DNA from: Ornithinibacillus californiensis
Lineage (GTDB): Bacteria; Bacillota; Bacilli; Bacillales; Amphibacillaceae
Direction: 5' to 3'
Assembly: GCF_001038485.1 (NCBI RefSeq)
Contig: NZ_LDUE01000058.1
Span: forward strand, 1-64,000
Length of the DNA: 64,000 nt
The notes beneath the pieces are model-generated. The model searched no databases and was not told the DNA's origin. It saw only the letters and a program-made list of their open reading frames with translations. Below are positions 25,013-34,264 of the stretch, piece after piece. The first letter of the stretch is position 1. Every line of letters begins with the position of its first letter. Position numbers and translations under genes: made by a program.

Positions 25013-25526
25013 AAACATCTCCTCCATTCTCTAATTTCCCTTTAAGAAATTGAAGTGTTCTATGTAATTGGGATTTCACTGTTCCCACCGGTTTTTCTAG
25101 AATATCTGCTATTTCCGGGACAGAATATCCATAGTAAAAACGAAGTAATATTAATGATTTCTGATTTGGTTTCAGCTGTTCAAATAAATGAGCAATATCC
25201 ATCGAAAGGACAGACTTGCTCTCTTCGTTTATATCCGGGTCATACCAAGTAGTATCAAGTGGTATAACATTTCTCTTGCTTCTAATATGATCAAGAGCAG
25301 AATTAATTAAAATCCTAGTAATCCACGTTGAAAAATAATGCTTCTCCTTTAATTTATGAAACGACTTGTACCCTTTGATAATCGTCTCCTGAACGATATC
25401 TAAAGCGTCTTGTTCATTCTTTACATAGGAGTATGCCACTCGATACAGCTTATTTTGTTCATTCTTAACTAACGTTTCAAACGATTCTTCATCTGTACTT
25501 TCATTTCTTGATTTAAAAATAGGCAT
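24987..25526 (-). CDS. ECF-type RNA polymerase sigma factor (second pair)
   Basis: A 179-residue region 2/region 4 sigma factor. Region 2: YRVAYSYVKNEQDALDIVQETIIKGYKSFHKLKE and FSTWITRILINSALDHIR. Region 4: GYSVPEIADILEKPVGTVKSQLHRTLQFLKG. AGGAGGGG lies 6 nt upstream of the ATG. The 3' end overlaps the DUF4179 membrane gene, implying coupled synthesis with its regulator. It differs clearly from the first ECF factor at 20468, so these are two independent stress-sensing circuits. Target promoters are not known. Confidence 0.9.
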   Translation of the reverse strand: MPIFKSRNESTDEESFETLVKNEQNKLYRVAYSYVKNEQDALDIVQETIIKGYKSFHKLKEKHYFSTWITRILINSALDHIRSKRNVIPLDTTWYDPDINEESKSVLSMDIAHLFEQLKPNQKSLILLRFYYGYSVPEIADILEKPVGTVKSQLHRTLQFLKGKLENGGDVYGEASTRN

Positions 25527-25721
25527 GGAGTCCCCTCCTCTCGTTTATATTTTACTATAAAGGTGATTGAATCTTTGTAATTCTACTCATTAGACATGGA
25601 AGATTTGTAAAACGTTCCAATATATTTTAAAAGAACAATAGTTCAACTAAGATACTTTAGATTTTTAAATTCTTTTATTTTTGTTCATAATGTATCTATA
25701 AAACTAGTTTGGGGTGAGCAC

Positions 25722-26846
25722 ATGTCAAAAGTTAGAAGAATACTGATGCTTTTATTACTGTTCGGGATACTTTGGCATTTTTATGGTGACACCTTCAAGC
25801 AGTCTGGGGTGCGTGGGGCTTTTGAAGAGATTAAAGGCGATGCAGAGAACATCATAGAGAATCCAAAAGTATCCGCCACATTGGATACGTTAAAACAAGA
25901 AATCCAACTATTATGGAACCAATTCACGAAAGATGAACAATCTAATACGCCGCAACCCGAACCAAGTAAACCTAATCTGGACCAACCAACAAGCCAGTCG
26001 TTTTCTATCTATAATATTGAAATAGGGGAACCACGGGCTGATGTCGAGAGTCAGCTTGGAAAGCCCAAACGCTCGACTTTAAATGAATATGGCGTCGAGT
26101 GGCACACGTATCATGAGAATTACTATAACTTTATCATGGTTGCCTATGATGAACAGGATCAGGTAGCTGGACTGTATACGAATAATGATTTACTTACGTC
26201 TACACTCGGAATTACCTTTGCTAATTCAAAAGATGAAGTTTTAGCAAAGTTGGGTGAACCATTGAAAGCAATACGGAAAGGGCTTGTCCTCTATCAACTA
26301 CAGGACAATGGGGAAAATAATACGTTTCTCATCGATAATAATTACGTCACGATTTTCTATGATAAACACGAAAATAATACCGTCACGGCCATTCAAATTA
26401 TTAGTGTAGAACTGGAAAAACAAAAGAAAGCATATTTCGCTGAGCCTAGTGAAGCGCTCAAAGAAGGATTAGAATATCAGTTATTCGATTTAACCAATGC
26501 TGCTCGAGCAAATCATGGGTTATCTGTTCTAACTTGGGAAGACCCCTTACGAAAAACCGCACGAGACCACAGTGAAGACATGGCGGTGAATAACTATTTT
26601 AGCCATCAAAACTTAGAAGGACAATCACCATTTGACAGAATGACGGAGGATGCGATTGCCTACCGTGGTGCTGGTGAAAATCTCGCAACCGGTCAGCCAA
26701 GCAGTATATTTGCTCATGAAGGCTTGATGAATTCACTTGGCCATCGGGAGAATATTCTAAAGTCTGATTTTGAATACTTAGCAGTTGGTGTTGCATTTAA
26801 CCAGGATGCACAGCCTTTTTATACGGAAAACTTTTTGATCAAGTAA
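25722..26846 (+). CDS. CAP/SCP-domain secreted or anchored protein (YlbC-like)
   Basis: A 374-residue protein. An N-terminal hydrophobic segment (RILMLLLLFGILWHFYG, ~6-22) anchors or exports it. A CAP-associated N-domain follows (~95-225, IGEPRADVESQLGKPKRST and a second similar turn LGITFANSKDEVLAKLGEP). The CAP domain comes last (~250-374) with the hallmark histidines and acids in RDHSEDMAVNNYFSHQN and GHRENILKSDFEYLAVGVA. The architecture matches B. subtilis YlbC. Related CAP proteins act at the cell surface or spore, but the chemistry is unknown. The start follows TTGGGGTGAG. Single gene. Confidence 0.87.
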   Translation: MSKVRRILMLLLLFGILWHFYGDTFKQSGVRGAFEEIKGDAENIIENPKVSATLDTLKQEIQLLWNQFTKDEQSNTPQPEPSKPNLDQPTSQSFSIYNIEIGEPRADVESQLGKPKRSTLNEYGVEWHTYHENYYNFIMVAYDEQDQVAGLYTNNDLLTSTLGITFANSKDEVLAKLGEPLKAIRKGLVLYQLQDNGENNTFLIDNNYVTIFYDKHENNTVTAIQIISVELEKQKKAYFAEPSEALKEGLEYQLFDLTNAARANHGLSVLTWEDPLRKTARDHSEDMAVNNYFSHQNLEGQSPFDRMTEDAIAYRGAGENLATGQPSSIFAHEGLMNSLGHRENILKSDFEYLAVGVAFNQDAQPFYTENFLIK

Positions 26847-26997
26847 AACAAGAGGTGGGGCAAAAAAACTTGTCCCAAGCTAGTTAACATAATGAGGGAC
26901 AGTCCCCCCTACTTTGAATAAAGCCCTACTTCTTTTTCCCTACTTTGTAGAATACATTTAGTAAAAGTAAATAAATTACAATTTTGGGGGAGATTTT

Positions 26998-27780
26998 ATG
27001 AGAATCCAACGACTTGGTCACGCGATGTACCTATTAAAGAGTAAAGAGGAGAAAAATTATTTAATTGATCCATTTTTCGATATGAATCCTGGTTTTCCAG
27101 TTGAGTACAATCAGGAGGACTTCTATCAATCTATTGATGGTCTGTTTTTGACACATGGGCATTTTGACCATACAAGCGGACTCGCTAAATTAGTAGAGCA
27201 TCAGCCCGATGTACTGATTGTTGCACAATATGAATTAGCAATGATACTACTACAGCAAGGCATTAAAAATGTACTTCCGATTAACTTAGGTGGTTCTGTT
27301 TCATTAGGCGATGTAACGGCAACTATGGTGCAGGCAAAGCATACTTCCTCTTACAGAGAAACAGAAAATAGCCCGATGTATGCTGGGGAGGCTGCTGGTT
27401 ATATTTTTGATTTCACAGATGATTACACCTTGTATTTCTCAGGCGATACAGCATTAATGTATGATATGAAATTGATCCAAGACGTCTATCAACCAGAAAT
27501 TGCCATTCTATCCTCCGCAGGACAGTTAACGATGGGTCCAAAAGAAGCAGCGTATGCGGTAAAACATTTACTTGATGTAAAATATGTCATCCCAAGTCAC
27601 TCCTTCCCCTCAAATGAAACAGCTACATCAAAAGAAACGTTAACAAATCTACTACAAGCCTTTCCAATAGTGGAAAATATGATTGATAGGGACAGTGAAT
27701 TCGGTGAGTTACTGAAGGATTATGAAGGAACAGAAGTAGTTATCATGGCGTATGGTCAGGAGAAGACTTTTCAAAAATAA
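26998..27780 (+). CDS. Metallo-beta-lactamase-fold hydrolase (UPF0173-like)
   Basis: A 260-residue cytoplasmic hydrolase. The two-metal site is visible as HGHFDHTSG (~52-60), an AKHTSS turn, FSGDTA (~148) and a final PSHSF (~200). The protein resembles the YtkL/UPF0173 group of metal-dependent hydrolases, whose natural substrates are mostly unknown. TTGGGGGAG lies 7 nt before the ATG. A terminator follows at 27799. No neighbour explains its substrate. Confidence 0.85.
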   Translation: MRIQRLGHAMYLLKSKEEKNYLIDPFFDMNPGFPVEYNQEDFYQSIDGLFLTHGHFDHTSGLAKLVEHQPDVLIVAQYELAMILLQQGIKNVLPINLGGSVSLGDVTATMVQAKHTSSYRETENSPMYAGEAAGYIFDFTDDYTLYFSGDTALMYDMKLIQDVYQPEIAILSSAGQLTMGPKEAAYAVKHLLDVKYVIPSHSFPSNETATSKETLTNLLQAFPIVENMIDRDSEFGELLKDYEGTEVVIMAYGQEKTFQK

Positions 27781-27798
27781 TTGGAGAATTTAAATGTA

Positions 27799-27828
27799 GC
27801 CAGTTTCCACTAAAGGAAACTGGCTCTT
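27799..27828 (+). terminator. Terminator of the MBL hydrolase gene
   Basis: Stem AGCCAGTTTCC/GGAAACTGGCT followed by CTTTG; a modest T-tract. Confidence 0.75.
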
Positions 27829-27844
27829 TGCTCACTACAGAGTC

Positions 27845-28660
27845 TTAGACGGTTTTCTGGTGCTCATAACAATAAACTTTACCTTTAAACTTCTTATTAG
27901 ATATACAATACGAAACTACTTTATCAGATACAGGTTTATGACATACGGTACATGTTGTAGTACTCTTTTCTTTAGTTGGTTGTGACTCTTGCTTTTCTTT
28001 TAGCAACCGATTGTGTTTTTCTCTAATTTTTATATCCGTGATATTAGCATTATTAAATGACTCATAGATTACTAAGCTGTCCTTATCACTAAGTAAGGGT
28101 GTACTATTTTTCAATTTACTTATAGCTACTTTTCTATTTATCGTTTCTGTAAGTAGGATGTCGTAGATGACCAATTCATCCGAATGAATATCTCTTAAAT
28201 CCATATCAATTTTTAAGGTGCAACGTTTGGTAAACGATACTAATGAGATAAATTTATCATGATACCTTTGGTCAATATATCCTTTCAGTGCCTCGATATG
28301 TCCATAATTTTGAACTAATGGACTTAACATCTTGAATTTCCCATTCACAAGCCATGTTTTCCGGTCTTTTCCTCCGTATATCGTTCCCTGATAGTTCTTC
28401 GTTTCTATTACAAAGATTCCATAAGGGCTTATAACAACATGATCTACCTGGGAATAACCAGATGCTGATTTTGGATTTTCAATTAATAGATCATTTAAGT
28501 ACTTATATTCTTGTGGGAGCTGGGATAGTTGTATATCTATCTTATATTCTCCTATTTCACCTTTTCTAGTTGCAACCTTTTCATTGGTAGATTTATTGGT
28601 CTGTGCTGGCTTTTTCTGTATTGCTTTTTCTTCTTTTTTCTTGAATAAGTTAAATACCAT
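27845..28660 (-). CDS. NERD-domain protein with C-terminal zinc-ribbon-like tail
   Basis: A 271-residue protein. After a lysine-rich head, a NERD domain (nuclease-related, ~40-160) is recognisable from GEIGEYKIDIQLSQLP, DHVVISPYGIFVIETKNYQGTIYGG and the following KTWLVNGK. E-x-K in IETKN is the nuclease-like catalytic pair. The tail has CTVCHKPV...YCISN...YCYEH, a probable zinc-binding module. NERD proteins are suspected DNA-processing enzymes. ATG 28660 has GGGGAG 6 nt upstream; a TTG at 28666 abuts that site. It probably shares a transcript with the lipoprotein gene upstream (22-bp gap). Confidence 0.85.
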   Translation of the reverse strand: MVFNLFKKKEEKAIQKKPAQTNKSTNEKVATRKGEIGEYKIDIQLSQLPQEYKYLNDLLIENPKSASGYSQVDHVVISPYGIFVIETKNYQGTIYGGKDRKTWLVNGKFKMLSPLVQNYGHIEALKGYIDQRYHDKFISLVSFTKRCTLKIDMDLRDIHSDELVIYDILLTETINRKVAISKLKNSTPLLSDKDSLVIYESFNNANITDIKIREKHNRLLKEKQESQPTKEKSTTTCTVCHKPVSDKVVSYCISNKKFKGKVYCYEHQKTV

Positions 28661-28682
28661 CTTCAACTCCCCTAGTAACTAA

Positions 28683-29675
28683 TCACTCATAACCAATTTC
28701 AATATAACGTAATCCTCCACCTCTTACTTGGTAAACTATCTTATCATCTAAAATGGTATATCCAAGAACACTAGTATCTAGTTCATACTTAATCCCAGTA
28801 TTTGTACTGACAGAGTATAAAAAGCCATCAAATTCAAACCCTTGCCAAGCAACAATACGACTCTCATCTAGATAATCTAATGTATTTCCCCAGAGACCAT
28901 CAAACTCTTCTTCTCCATCATCCGTTACGATATGAGTACTTGCTTTTCGGTTTTCATCCCCGCCTTGGAACACCGTGTAAACTACTTTCTCTTCAGAAAC
29001 ATCAACTAAAAGACCATAATCATAATCACTTACATCACTTAAATCTACTAATACTTCTTTTTCCCCTGTTGAATAATCATAGATTTTCTGTTCTAAGTTT
29101 GAAAGTACAATTAGCCTTTCTCCGTCTGAAACGACTCCGTGATAGGTGTTATTCTCAAAAGCTTGCTGCATTTTCTCAAATAATTTTGGGTCGTATTCCC
29201 CATCCACCGGGAACACCTCGATGCCTTCATAATTACCATCTTGATCCTCTATCACAAAGAAATACATTCCTTTAAAGTAAGCTGAGGTCGTTGAACCATG
29301 ATTTTCTACATAGTCCCATTCCTCTAGTTTTCCTAGAGATTGCTCGGAACCATCCACAATGGCCATAACCTCTTTAATTAACGTGCTTTCCTTACTCATC
29401 CTCGAGTAAAATATGACACCTGTATTTGGATCAACAAAGTAAGATTCCGCATCCTTAGCAACTTCCTTCTGTTGTTCCTCTTTCAAATCATATGTATAAA
29501 TCTTTTTCCCACTTTCAGTAAAGAAGACAAGCTCATCTTTACCGAGTGAACCAATTAATCTCGCATCCTGTACTGGTGCATCTAACTCGGTCGGATCGGA
29601 TAATACCAATTCACCTTTCGAACATCCTGCAATTGAAATAACAATGAAGAACACTAGAATTAAAACTTTTTTCAT
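28683..29675 (-). CDS. Hypothetical lipoprotein, beta-propeller-like
   Basis: A 330-residue exported protein with a lipoprotein signal (KKVLILVFFIVISIAGCSKG, cysteine at residue 18). The mature part consists of repeated strand-rich blades (LVFFTESGKKIYTYDL, RLIVLSNLEQKIYDYSTGEK, KVVYTVFQGGDENR), suggestive of a six- or seven-bladed propeller such as DUF5050-like proteins. No catalytic motif is evident. It is followed by the NERD gene. The role is unknown. Confidence 0.75.
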   Translation of the reverse strand: MKKVLILVFFIVISIAGCSKGELVLSDPTELDAPVQDARLIGSLGKDELVFFTESGKKIYTYDLKEEQQKEVAKDAESYFVDPNTGVIFYSRMSKESTLIKEVMAIVDGSEQSLGKLEEWDYVENHGSTTSAYFKGMYFFVIEDQDGNYEGIEVFPVDGEYDPKLFEKMQQAFENNTYHGVVSDGERLIVLSNLEQKIYDYSTGEKEVLVDLSDVSDYDYGLLVDVSEEKVVYTVFQGGDENRKASTHIVTDDGEEEFDGLWGNTLDYLDESRIVAWQGFEFDGFLYSVSTNTGIKYELDTSVLGYTILDDKIVYQVRGGGLRYIEIGYE

Positions 29676-29805
29676 TTAGATAACTCCTGTCTGATATGTA
29701 ATATAGCTCAGCGCCTACCTAAGGCTTTTGTCTTATTACATAATTCGACACAAATGTGGAAAATCCTTCAAATATCTTCCTACCTCCTAGTGCCTCCCTA
29801 TTAAC

Positions 29806-30675
29806 TTATTTGTGCAGCTTCTCTATCTCGTCATGATTAAGATCGGTTATTTCTTCAATCGACTCAATGGGGTACCCTTTTTTCAGCATTTTACGTGCAA
29901 TATTCTTCTTTTCCTCAACTTTCGCCTTCTCTTCCCAAGAAATTGGGAGTTCCATAATCTTATCAGCCTCTTCTAAGTGTTTAATATTTTCCATTAGTAG
30001 AGCCTCCTCCCTTCTATTTAATTTTAAATACCGTTCAAAGAATCCATAAATCAACCTCGATTTTGCAGGATTTAACTCCATTTTGGTCATCATTCGTAAA
30101 AATTCCATACGAACTTGAACTCTTTCTTCTCTCTTATAACCCATTTTGCTTAGTAATGCAGCTGCAACTGGATTATTAGATTCTATATATTCACGCCAAT
30201 TCGTTTTACGTAGCTCTAATTTAAGAAAGTTGAATTTTAAAACATGAAAATACGGAAATTTGATATTAAATTCATCCTTCTCAGTTCTAGCTTCATCATA
30301 GCTAAAAACAGCAATTGGCAGAATTGGTTTCCTATATTTATTATATAAAAGACTATAGTAAAGATACATTCGCTCATGAAAAGGTGGATTAGTTTGATAA
30401 TAACTTTGTGGCTCAACATGAATAATCAAAACGGTATCCTCACCCTTATGTTTTGCTTCGATTACAATATCCGCTCTACGGCTTTCACCCTCAAAAATAT
30501 CTGTAAACATTTCTTCAGATAATGCTTTAATGGTTGTAAAGTCAATATGATGATGTACTTGTGGGAAAAATGCTTTAAGGAAGTCCTCAAAAAAGTGGTG
30601 GATTAACTCTTTAAATAATTGATCATGGTGTGTGTAATCATTGGTGTCTTCTTTCACTAGTAGAGATAAAGACAT
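29806..30675 (-). CDS. Rpn-family recombination-promoting nuclease-like protein
   Basis: A 289-residue protein of the PD-(D/E)XK Rpn/transposase_31 group. The N-terminal segment DQLFKELIHHFFEDFLKAFFP and the core ADIVIEAKHKGEDTVLIIHVEPQS hold the D...ExK-type (here with a shifted acid) and Q residues of the nuclease fold. The helical C-terminus (EEKKNIARKMLKKGYPIESIEEITDLNHDEIEKL) is the usual tail. Rpn proteins cut DNA and promote RecA-independent recombination; some also act in phage defence. Many copies occur per genome. It is not a true transposase. Monocistronic. Confidence 0.87.
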   Translation of the reverse strand: MSLSLLVKEDTNDYTHHDQLFKELIHHFFEDFLKAFFPQVHHHIDFTTIKALSEEMFTDIFEGESRRADIVIEAKHKGEDTVLIIHVEPQSYYQTNPPFHERMYLYYSLLYNKYRKPILPIAVFSYDEARTEKDEFNIKFPYFHVLKFNFLKLELRKTNWREYIESNNPVAAALLSKMGYKREERVQVRMEFLRMMTKMELNPAKSRLIYGFFERYLKLNRREEALLMENIKHLEEADKIMELPISWEEKAKVEEKKNIARKMLKKGYPIESIEEITDLNHDEIEKLHK

Positions 30676-30795
30676 ATTTACACATCCTTGTGGTAATTGT
30701 GGGGGAATATCTTAGGAGTTTTTCTAATGATTATTATATCATCCACACCGAAACGGAACAAGGGTTCTTGTGTAGCTTTATTCTTATAAATCTCT

Positions 30796-31146
30796 CTAGT
30801 TTAAAGATATATCCTTAGTCTCTTTAAACGTAGTTATTTCCTTCGATAATGTTTGTTTCATTTTCCCGCCACACTTTTCACTACATATAGCAAAGATTCC
30901 ATCCGTTCCTTGAAGCTTTGCTTCTGAATCACTCGCAGTCACAATCATAGGCACACTAGTATTACGAGTATTTAGCCATAATTGAATAATCTTTCCTTCG
31001 CTATCCGAGTAATCCAAGCCTTCAACAAACTTAACACTTAATCCAAATACTGGATTGTTATCTTTAACTTTTTTCATACACCAAGCACATCTTAACAATG
31101 AAATCACATCCCTATGAACTATAATTTTCTTCTTAGAATCTATCAC
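30796..31146 (-). CDS. Small cysteine-rich hypothetical protein
   Basis: Up to 116 residues. A CAWCMKK pair near the start and CSEKCGGKM near the end could together bind zinc. The start is uncertain: GTG at 31146 overlaps its own GGGTG, while a downstream TTG near 31098 would give MLRCAWCMKKV behind AGGGATG. No family recognised. The Cys-pair layout resembles small zinc-ribbon proteins, but nothing more can be said. It lies between the Rpn gene and the divergent helicase gene. Confidence 0.55.
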   Translation of the reverse strand: MIDSKKKIIVHRDVISLLRCAWCMKKVKDNNPVFGLSVKFVEGLDYSDSEGKIIQLWLNTRNTSVPMIVTASDSEAKLQGTDGIFAICSEKCGGKMKQTLSKEITTFKETKDISLN

Positions 31147-31333
31147 CCATACTATAACATATGTAAATTATGTAAAACATTAAATTAAAACATCACACTA
31201 TACTATGGAAAAACCTTCATTTTTTGTGAAAAGCTGATTTATCACGTTTTTAGCTATGTATCTATTTATAAAAATCTTACCCCTTCTACCCCATTACCTG
31301 ATAAACTAAAAGTAACGAAAGACGTTAGGTGAT

Positions 31334-33601
31334 ATGATGACAAACGTAGTAAAAATCTCAGTAAGAAATCTAGTAGAATACGTATATCGCAGTGGTAGTA
31401 TCGAGTCTGGTTTCCGTACATCTTCCACGATGACAGAAGGAACTAGAATCCATCAATTAATTCAAAAAGGCTATCGTGAACAGGATGAAAAGGAAGTCTT
31501 TTTGGAAGCAGAGATTCCTTATGAAGACTTCGTTGTTCGGGTAGATGGGCGTTGTGATGGATTGCTGAAAGATGGCGACGCGATTACCATTGATGAAATA
31601 AAGTCAACTGTGCATTCCTTAGATGAAGTGCAAGCGGACACGCATCCTGTCCACTGGGCACAGGCTATTTTTTATGGCTATATTTATGCGTTAGACCATA
31701 ATCTATCAGATGTGACCATTCAACTTACGTATGTTCAAGTAAAATCGCAGGAACAAAAGCAATTTCAGCGTGTGATGACCTATGAGGAAATGGAAGCTTT
31801 CGTCTATGACGTGATTAAGGAATATGCTGCATTTCTAAGAGTGAAGCTAAAACATAAGGTAAAGCGAAATGAGACGAGCAAAGCACTAGAATTTCCATTT
31901 GAAACCTATCGAGAAGGTCAGCGAAAACTTGCTGGTGCCGTCTATAAAACTATTGCAGATAAAAAAACGATATTTGCTAGGGCTTCTACTGGGATTGGCA
32001 AAACAATATCGACCATCTTCCCTGCTATCAAAGCAATCGGTGAAGGTAAATTAGAGAAGATGTTTTATTTAACGGCAAAAACAATCACGCGAACAGCTGC
32101 AGAAGAAGCATTTCGACTACTGATTGATCAAGGTCTAGATATCCATGTGCTAACTCTAACCGCCAAAGATAAGATTTGCTTTCAAGAGGAAACGATTTGT
32201 ACGAGTGTAGATTGCCCCTTTGCGAATGGGTTTTATGATCGGATTAATGGAGCGATAATCGATATTCTAGAGCATGAGAAGATGATGAATCGTGGCGTTA
32301 TCGAGCTTTACGCTAGGAAGCATCGCGTTTGTCCGTTTGAATTTTCCATTGAGCTCGCCTATGCAGTGGATGCTGTTATTTGTGATTATAATTATGTGTT
32401 TGACCCAAGAGTATCTCTGAAGCGATTGATGGAAGACCAGAAAAAGAAAACTGCCATCCTAGTCGACGAAGCACATAATCTAGTAGACCGTGCTAGAGAA
32501 ATGTATTCTGCTGAAATCAATAAATCCAACTTCTTGCAGTTAAAAAGAGATTTTAATACGAACCCGATTGCAGCGGCCTCTAAAGCAATCAATGACCATT
32601 TATTAACCATTAAAAAGTCAGAGGATTACCTGCGGAAGGAATTAGATGAGGCACTAGTAGAATTACTAGAAACATTTATTATAGAGACAGAGGTAGAACT
32701 GGTTCGGAATGATCATGAATTATTACTAGAGACGTATTTTTCTGCTCAAAACTTTGTAAAAATTGCACAGCTGTACAATGATAAATTTGTCACCTATGTT
32801 GACGTTCAAAAAAGTGAAGTAAAGCTGAAATTATTCTGTCTGGATCCATCCGAGCAAATTCTAAAAATGGGAAAAGGATTTAAAGCTAGAGTGTTCTTTT
32901 CAGCTACGCTAATCCCTGCTGATTATTATACAGATTTACTTGGCGGACAAGCTGGTGACTATGTCATCTCCATTCCATCCCCTTTTGCAAGAGAAAATGC
33001 AGAGGTTATCATCCAACCGTTATCGACGAGGTACCGGGATAGAGAACATACACTTAAGCCAATGGTGGACTTTTTCAAGGATGTATTAGACAAGAAAGAT
33101 GGCAATTTCTTAATCTTCTTCCCTTCCTATCAATATATGAGAGATGCATATGAGCAATTTATTGAGACATATCCAGATGTAAAAACGATTATTCAAGATG
33201 TAGGGATGTCGGAAGTAGAAAGAGAAGACTTCTTAGCAGAGTTTGACTCGGAGCGAACCGAAAGATTGGTAGGCTTTGCCGTGCTTGGTGGGATCTTTTC
33301 AGAGGGTGTGGACTTAAAAGGAGACAGACTGCAAGGCGTGATCGTAGTTGGGGTCGGCATGCCACAGATTGGTTTTGAACGAAATATTATGAAGGACTAT
33401 TTCCAATCGGTTGGAAAGAATGGCTTCGATTATGCGTATGTGTATCCTGGGATGAATAAAGTACTGCAGGCTGGCGGGCGGCTGATTCGTTCGGATTCAG
33501 ATACTGGTGTGATTGCATTGGTGGATGATCGGTTTTTACAGAGGAAGTATCAGGCGTTATTGCCTTATGAGTGGCAGCATTATAGAGTGGTTGAGAGATA
33601 A
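31334..33601 (+). CDS. XPD/DinG-like Fe-S DNA helicase with N-terminal PD-(D/E)XK nuclease domain
   Basis: A 755-residue DNA repair-type enzyme. Residues ~1-170 form a RecB/Cas4-like nuclease domain (GTRIHQLIQ, VDGRCDGLL, ITIDEIKST, HWAQAIFYGYIYA). The helicase follows with Walker A ASTGIGKTIS (~215), a four-cysteine Fe-S cluster region (CFQEETICTSVDC and the later CPFEFS), DEAH box VDEAHNL (~385) and motif VI GRLIRSDSDTG. XPD-like helicases unwind 5'-3'. The nuclease fusion suggests DNA end processing. Its ribosome site TTAGGTGAT precedes ATG 31334, with a second ATG right behind it. Single gene upstream of arr. Confidence 0.92.
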   Translation: MMTNVVKISVRNLVEYVYRSGSIESGFRTSSTMTEGTRIHQLIQKGYREQDEKEVFLEAEIPYEDFVVRVDGRCDGLLKDGDAITIDEIKSTVHSLDEVQADTHPVHWAQAIFYGYIYALDHNLSDVTIQLTYVQVKSQEQKQFQRVMTYEEMEAFVYDVIKEYAAFLRVKLKHKVKRNETSKALEFPFETYREGQRKLAGAVYKTIADKKTIFARASTGIGKTISTIFPAIKAIGEGKLEKMFYLTAKTITRTAAEEAFRLLIDQGLDIHVLTLTAKDKICFQEETICTSVDCPFANGFYDRINGAIIDILEHEKMMNRGVIELYARKHRVCPFEFSIELAYAVDAVICDYNYVFDPRVSLKRLMEDQKKKTAILVDEAHNLVDRAREMYSAEINKSNFLQLKRDFNTNPIAAASKAINDHLLTIKKSEDYLRKELDEALVELLETFIIETEVELVRNDHELLLETYFSAQNFVKIAQLYNDKFVTYVDVQKSEVKLKLFCLDPSEQILKMGKGFKARVFFSATLIPADYYTDLLGGQAGDYVISIPSPFARENAEVIIQPLSTRYRDREHTLKPMVDFFKDVLDKKDGNFLIFFPSYQYMRDAYEQFIETYPDVKTIIQDVGMSEVEREDFLAEFDSERTERLVGFAVLGGIFSEGVDLKGDRLQGVIVVGVGMPQIGFERNIMKDYFQSVGKNGFDYAYVYPGMNKVLQAGGRLIRSDSDTGVIALVDDRFLQRKYQALLPYEWQHYRVVER

Positions 33602-33715
33602 TAGCTTGTCTCCCTAATTACATTATACTACGATTTTTAGTACATTTATAGACTACTCTTTGAGTAGTGCCTATACTATACTGTTATACACAAATCTAAA
33701 AAGAGGTGTATCCGT

Positions 33716-34132
33716 ATGAACGGCAAAAAAGATGTTTTAGATCCCGGCCCTTTCTTCCATGGAACTAAGGCAGAACTGAAAATTGGAGAGTTATTAGAAC
33801 CGCAATACCTATCCAATTACCAAGATAAGAAATCAAACTATATATACTTTACAGCAACTTTAAATGCAGCTAAATGGGGTGCTGAATTAGCAAAATCCCA
33901 AGCAAAAGAAAGAATCTACATTGTGGAACCATTAGGTGAATTCGAAAATGGCCCAAACGTGACAGACAAAAGATTCCCAGGAAACCCAACTCGTTCTTAT
34001 CGGTCTAAATCTCCTTTGAAAATTGTTGCTGAATTAAGATCTTGGGAAAGACATACGGATGAAGAGATAAATCAAATGCTTACATCATTAAATCAGTTAC
34101 GTGAACAGGGTAAGGATGTTATATACGATTAA
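33716..34132 (+). CDS. arr: Rifamycin ADP-ribosyltransferase
   Basis: A 138-residue Arr enzyme. It transfers ADP-ribose from NAD to the ansa-chain hydroxyl of rifamycins, inactivating them. Family hallmarks are complete: FFHGTKAELKIGELLEP at the start, YIYFTATLNAAKWGAELA in the middle, and FPGNPTRSYRSKSPLKIV near the end. The length is standard. AAGAGGTG lies 7 nt upstream. The promoter region holds a small inverted repeat ACTACTC/GAGTAGT (33653-33669). Chromosomal arr genes occur in several Bacillaceae, so this may be native rather than acquired. A terminator follows. Confidence 0.95.
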   Translation: MNGKKDVLDPGPFFHGTKAELKIGELLEPQYLSNYQDKKSNYIYFTATLNAAKWGAELAKSQAKERIYIVEPLGEFENGPNVTDKRFPGNPTRSYRSKSPLKIVAELRSWERHTDEEINQMLTSLNQLREQGKDVIYD

Positions 34133-34149
34133 TACTACAGAATAATGAG

Positions 34150-34190
34150 TGAACCCAAAACCAATTGTGCCTTTGGTTTTGGGGTTCTAC
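34150..34190 (+). terminator. Terminator of arr
   Basis: Stem AACCCAAAACCAA/TTGGTTTTGGGGTT with a short loop, then CTACTT. It ends the arr transcript. Confidence 0.75.
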
Positions 34191-34264
34191 TTATAGACGA
34201 TAACCATATCCGTCTCTCTTCAAAATCTGGTAAATAAAATCTAACTACCAACTACTCTATGCAC

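Noticed and set aside
29806-30675. Transposase of a mobile element
   Set aside because: The Rpn/transposase_31 name is historical. There is no DDE core and no terminal inverted repeats.
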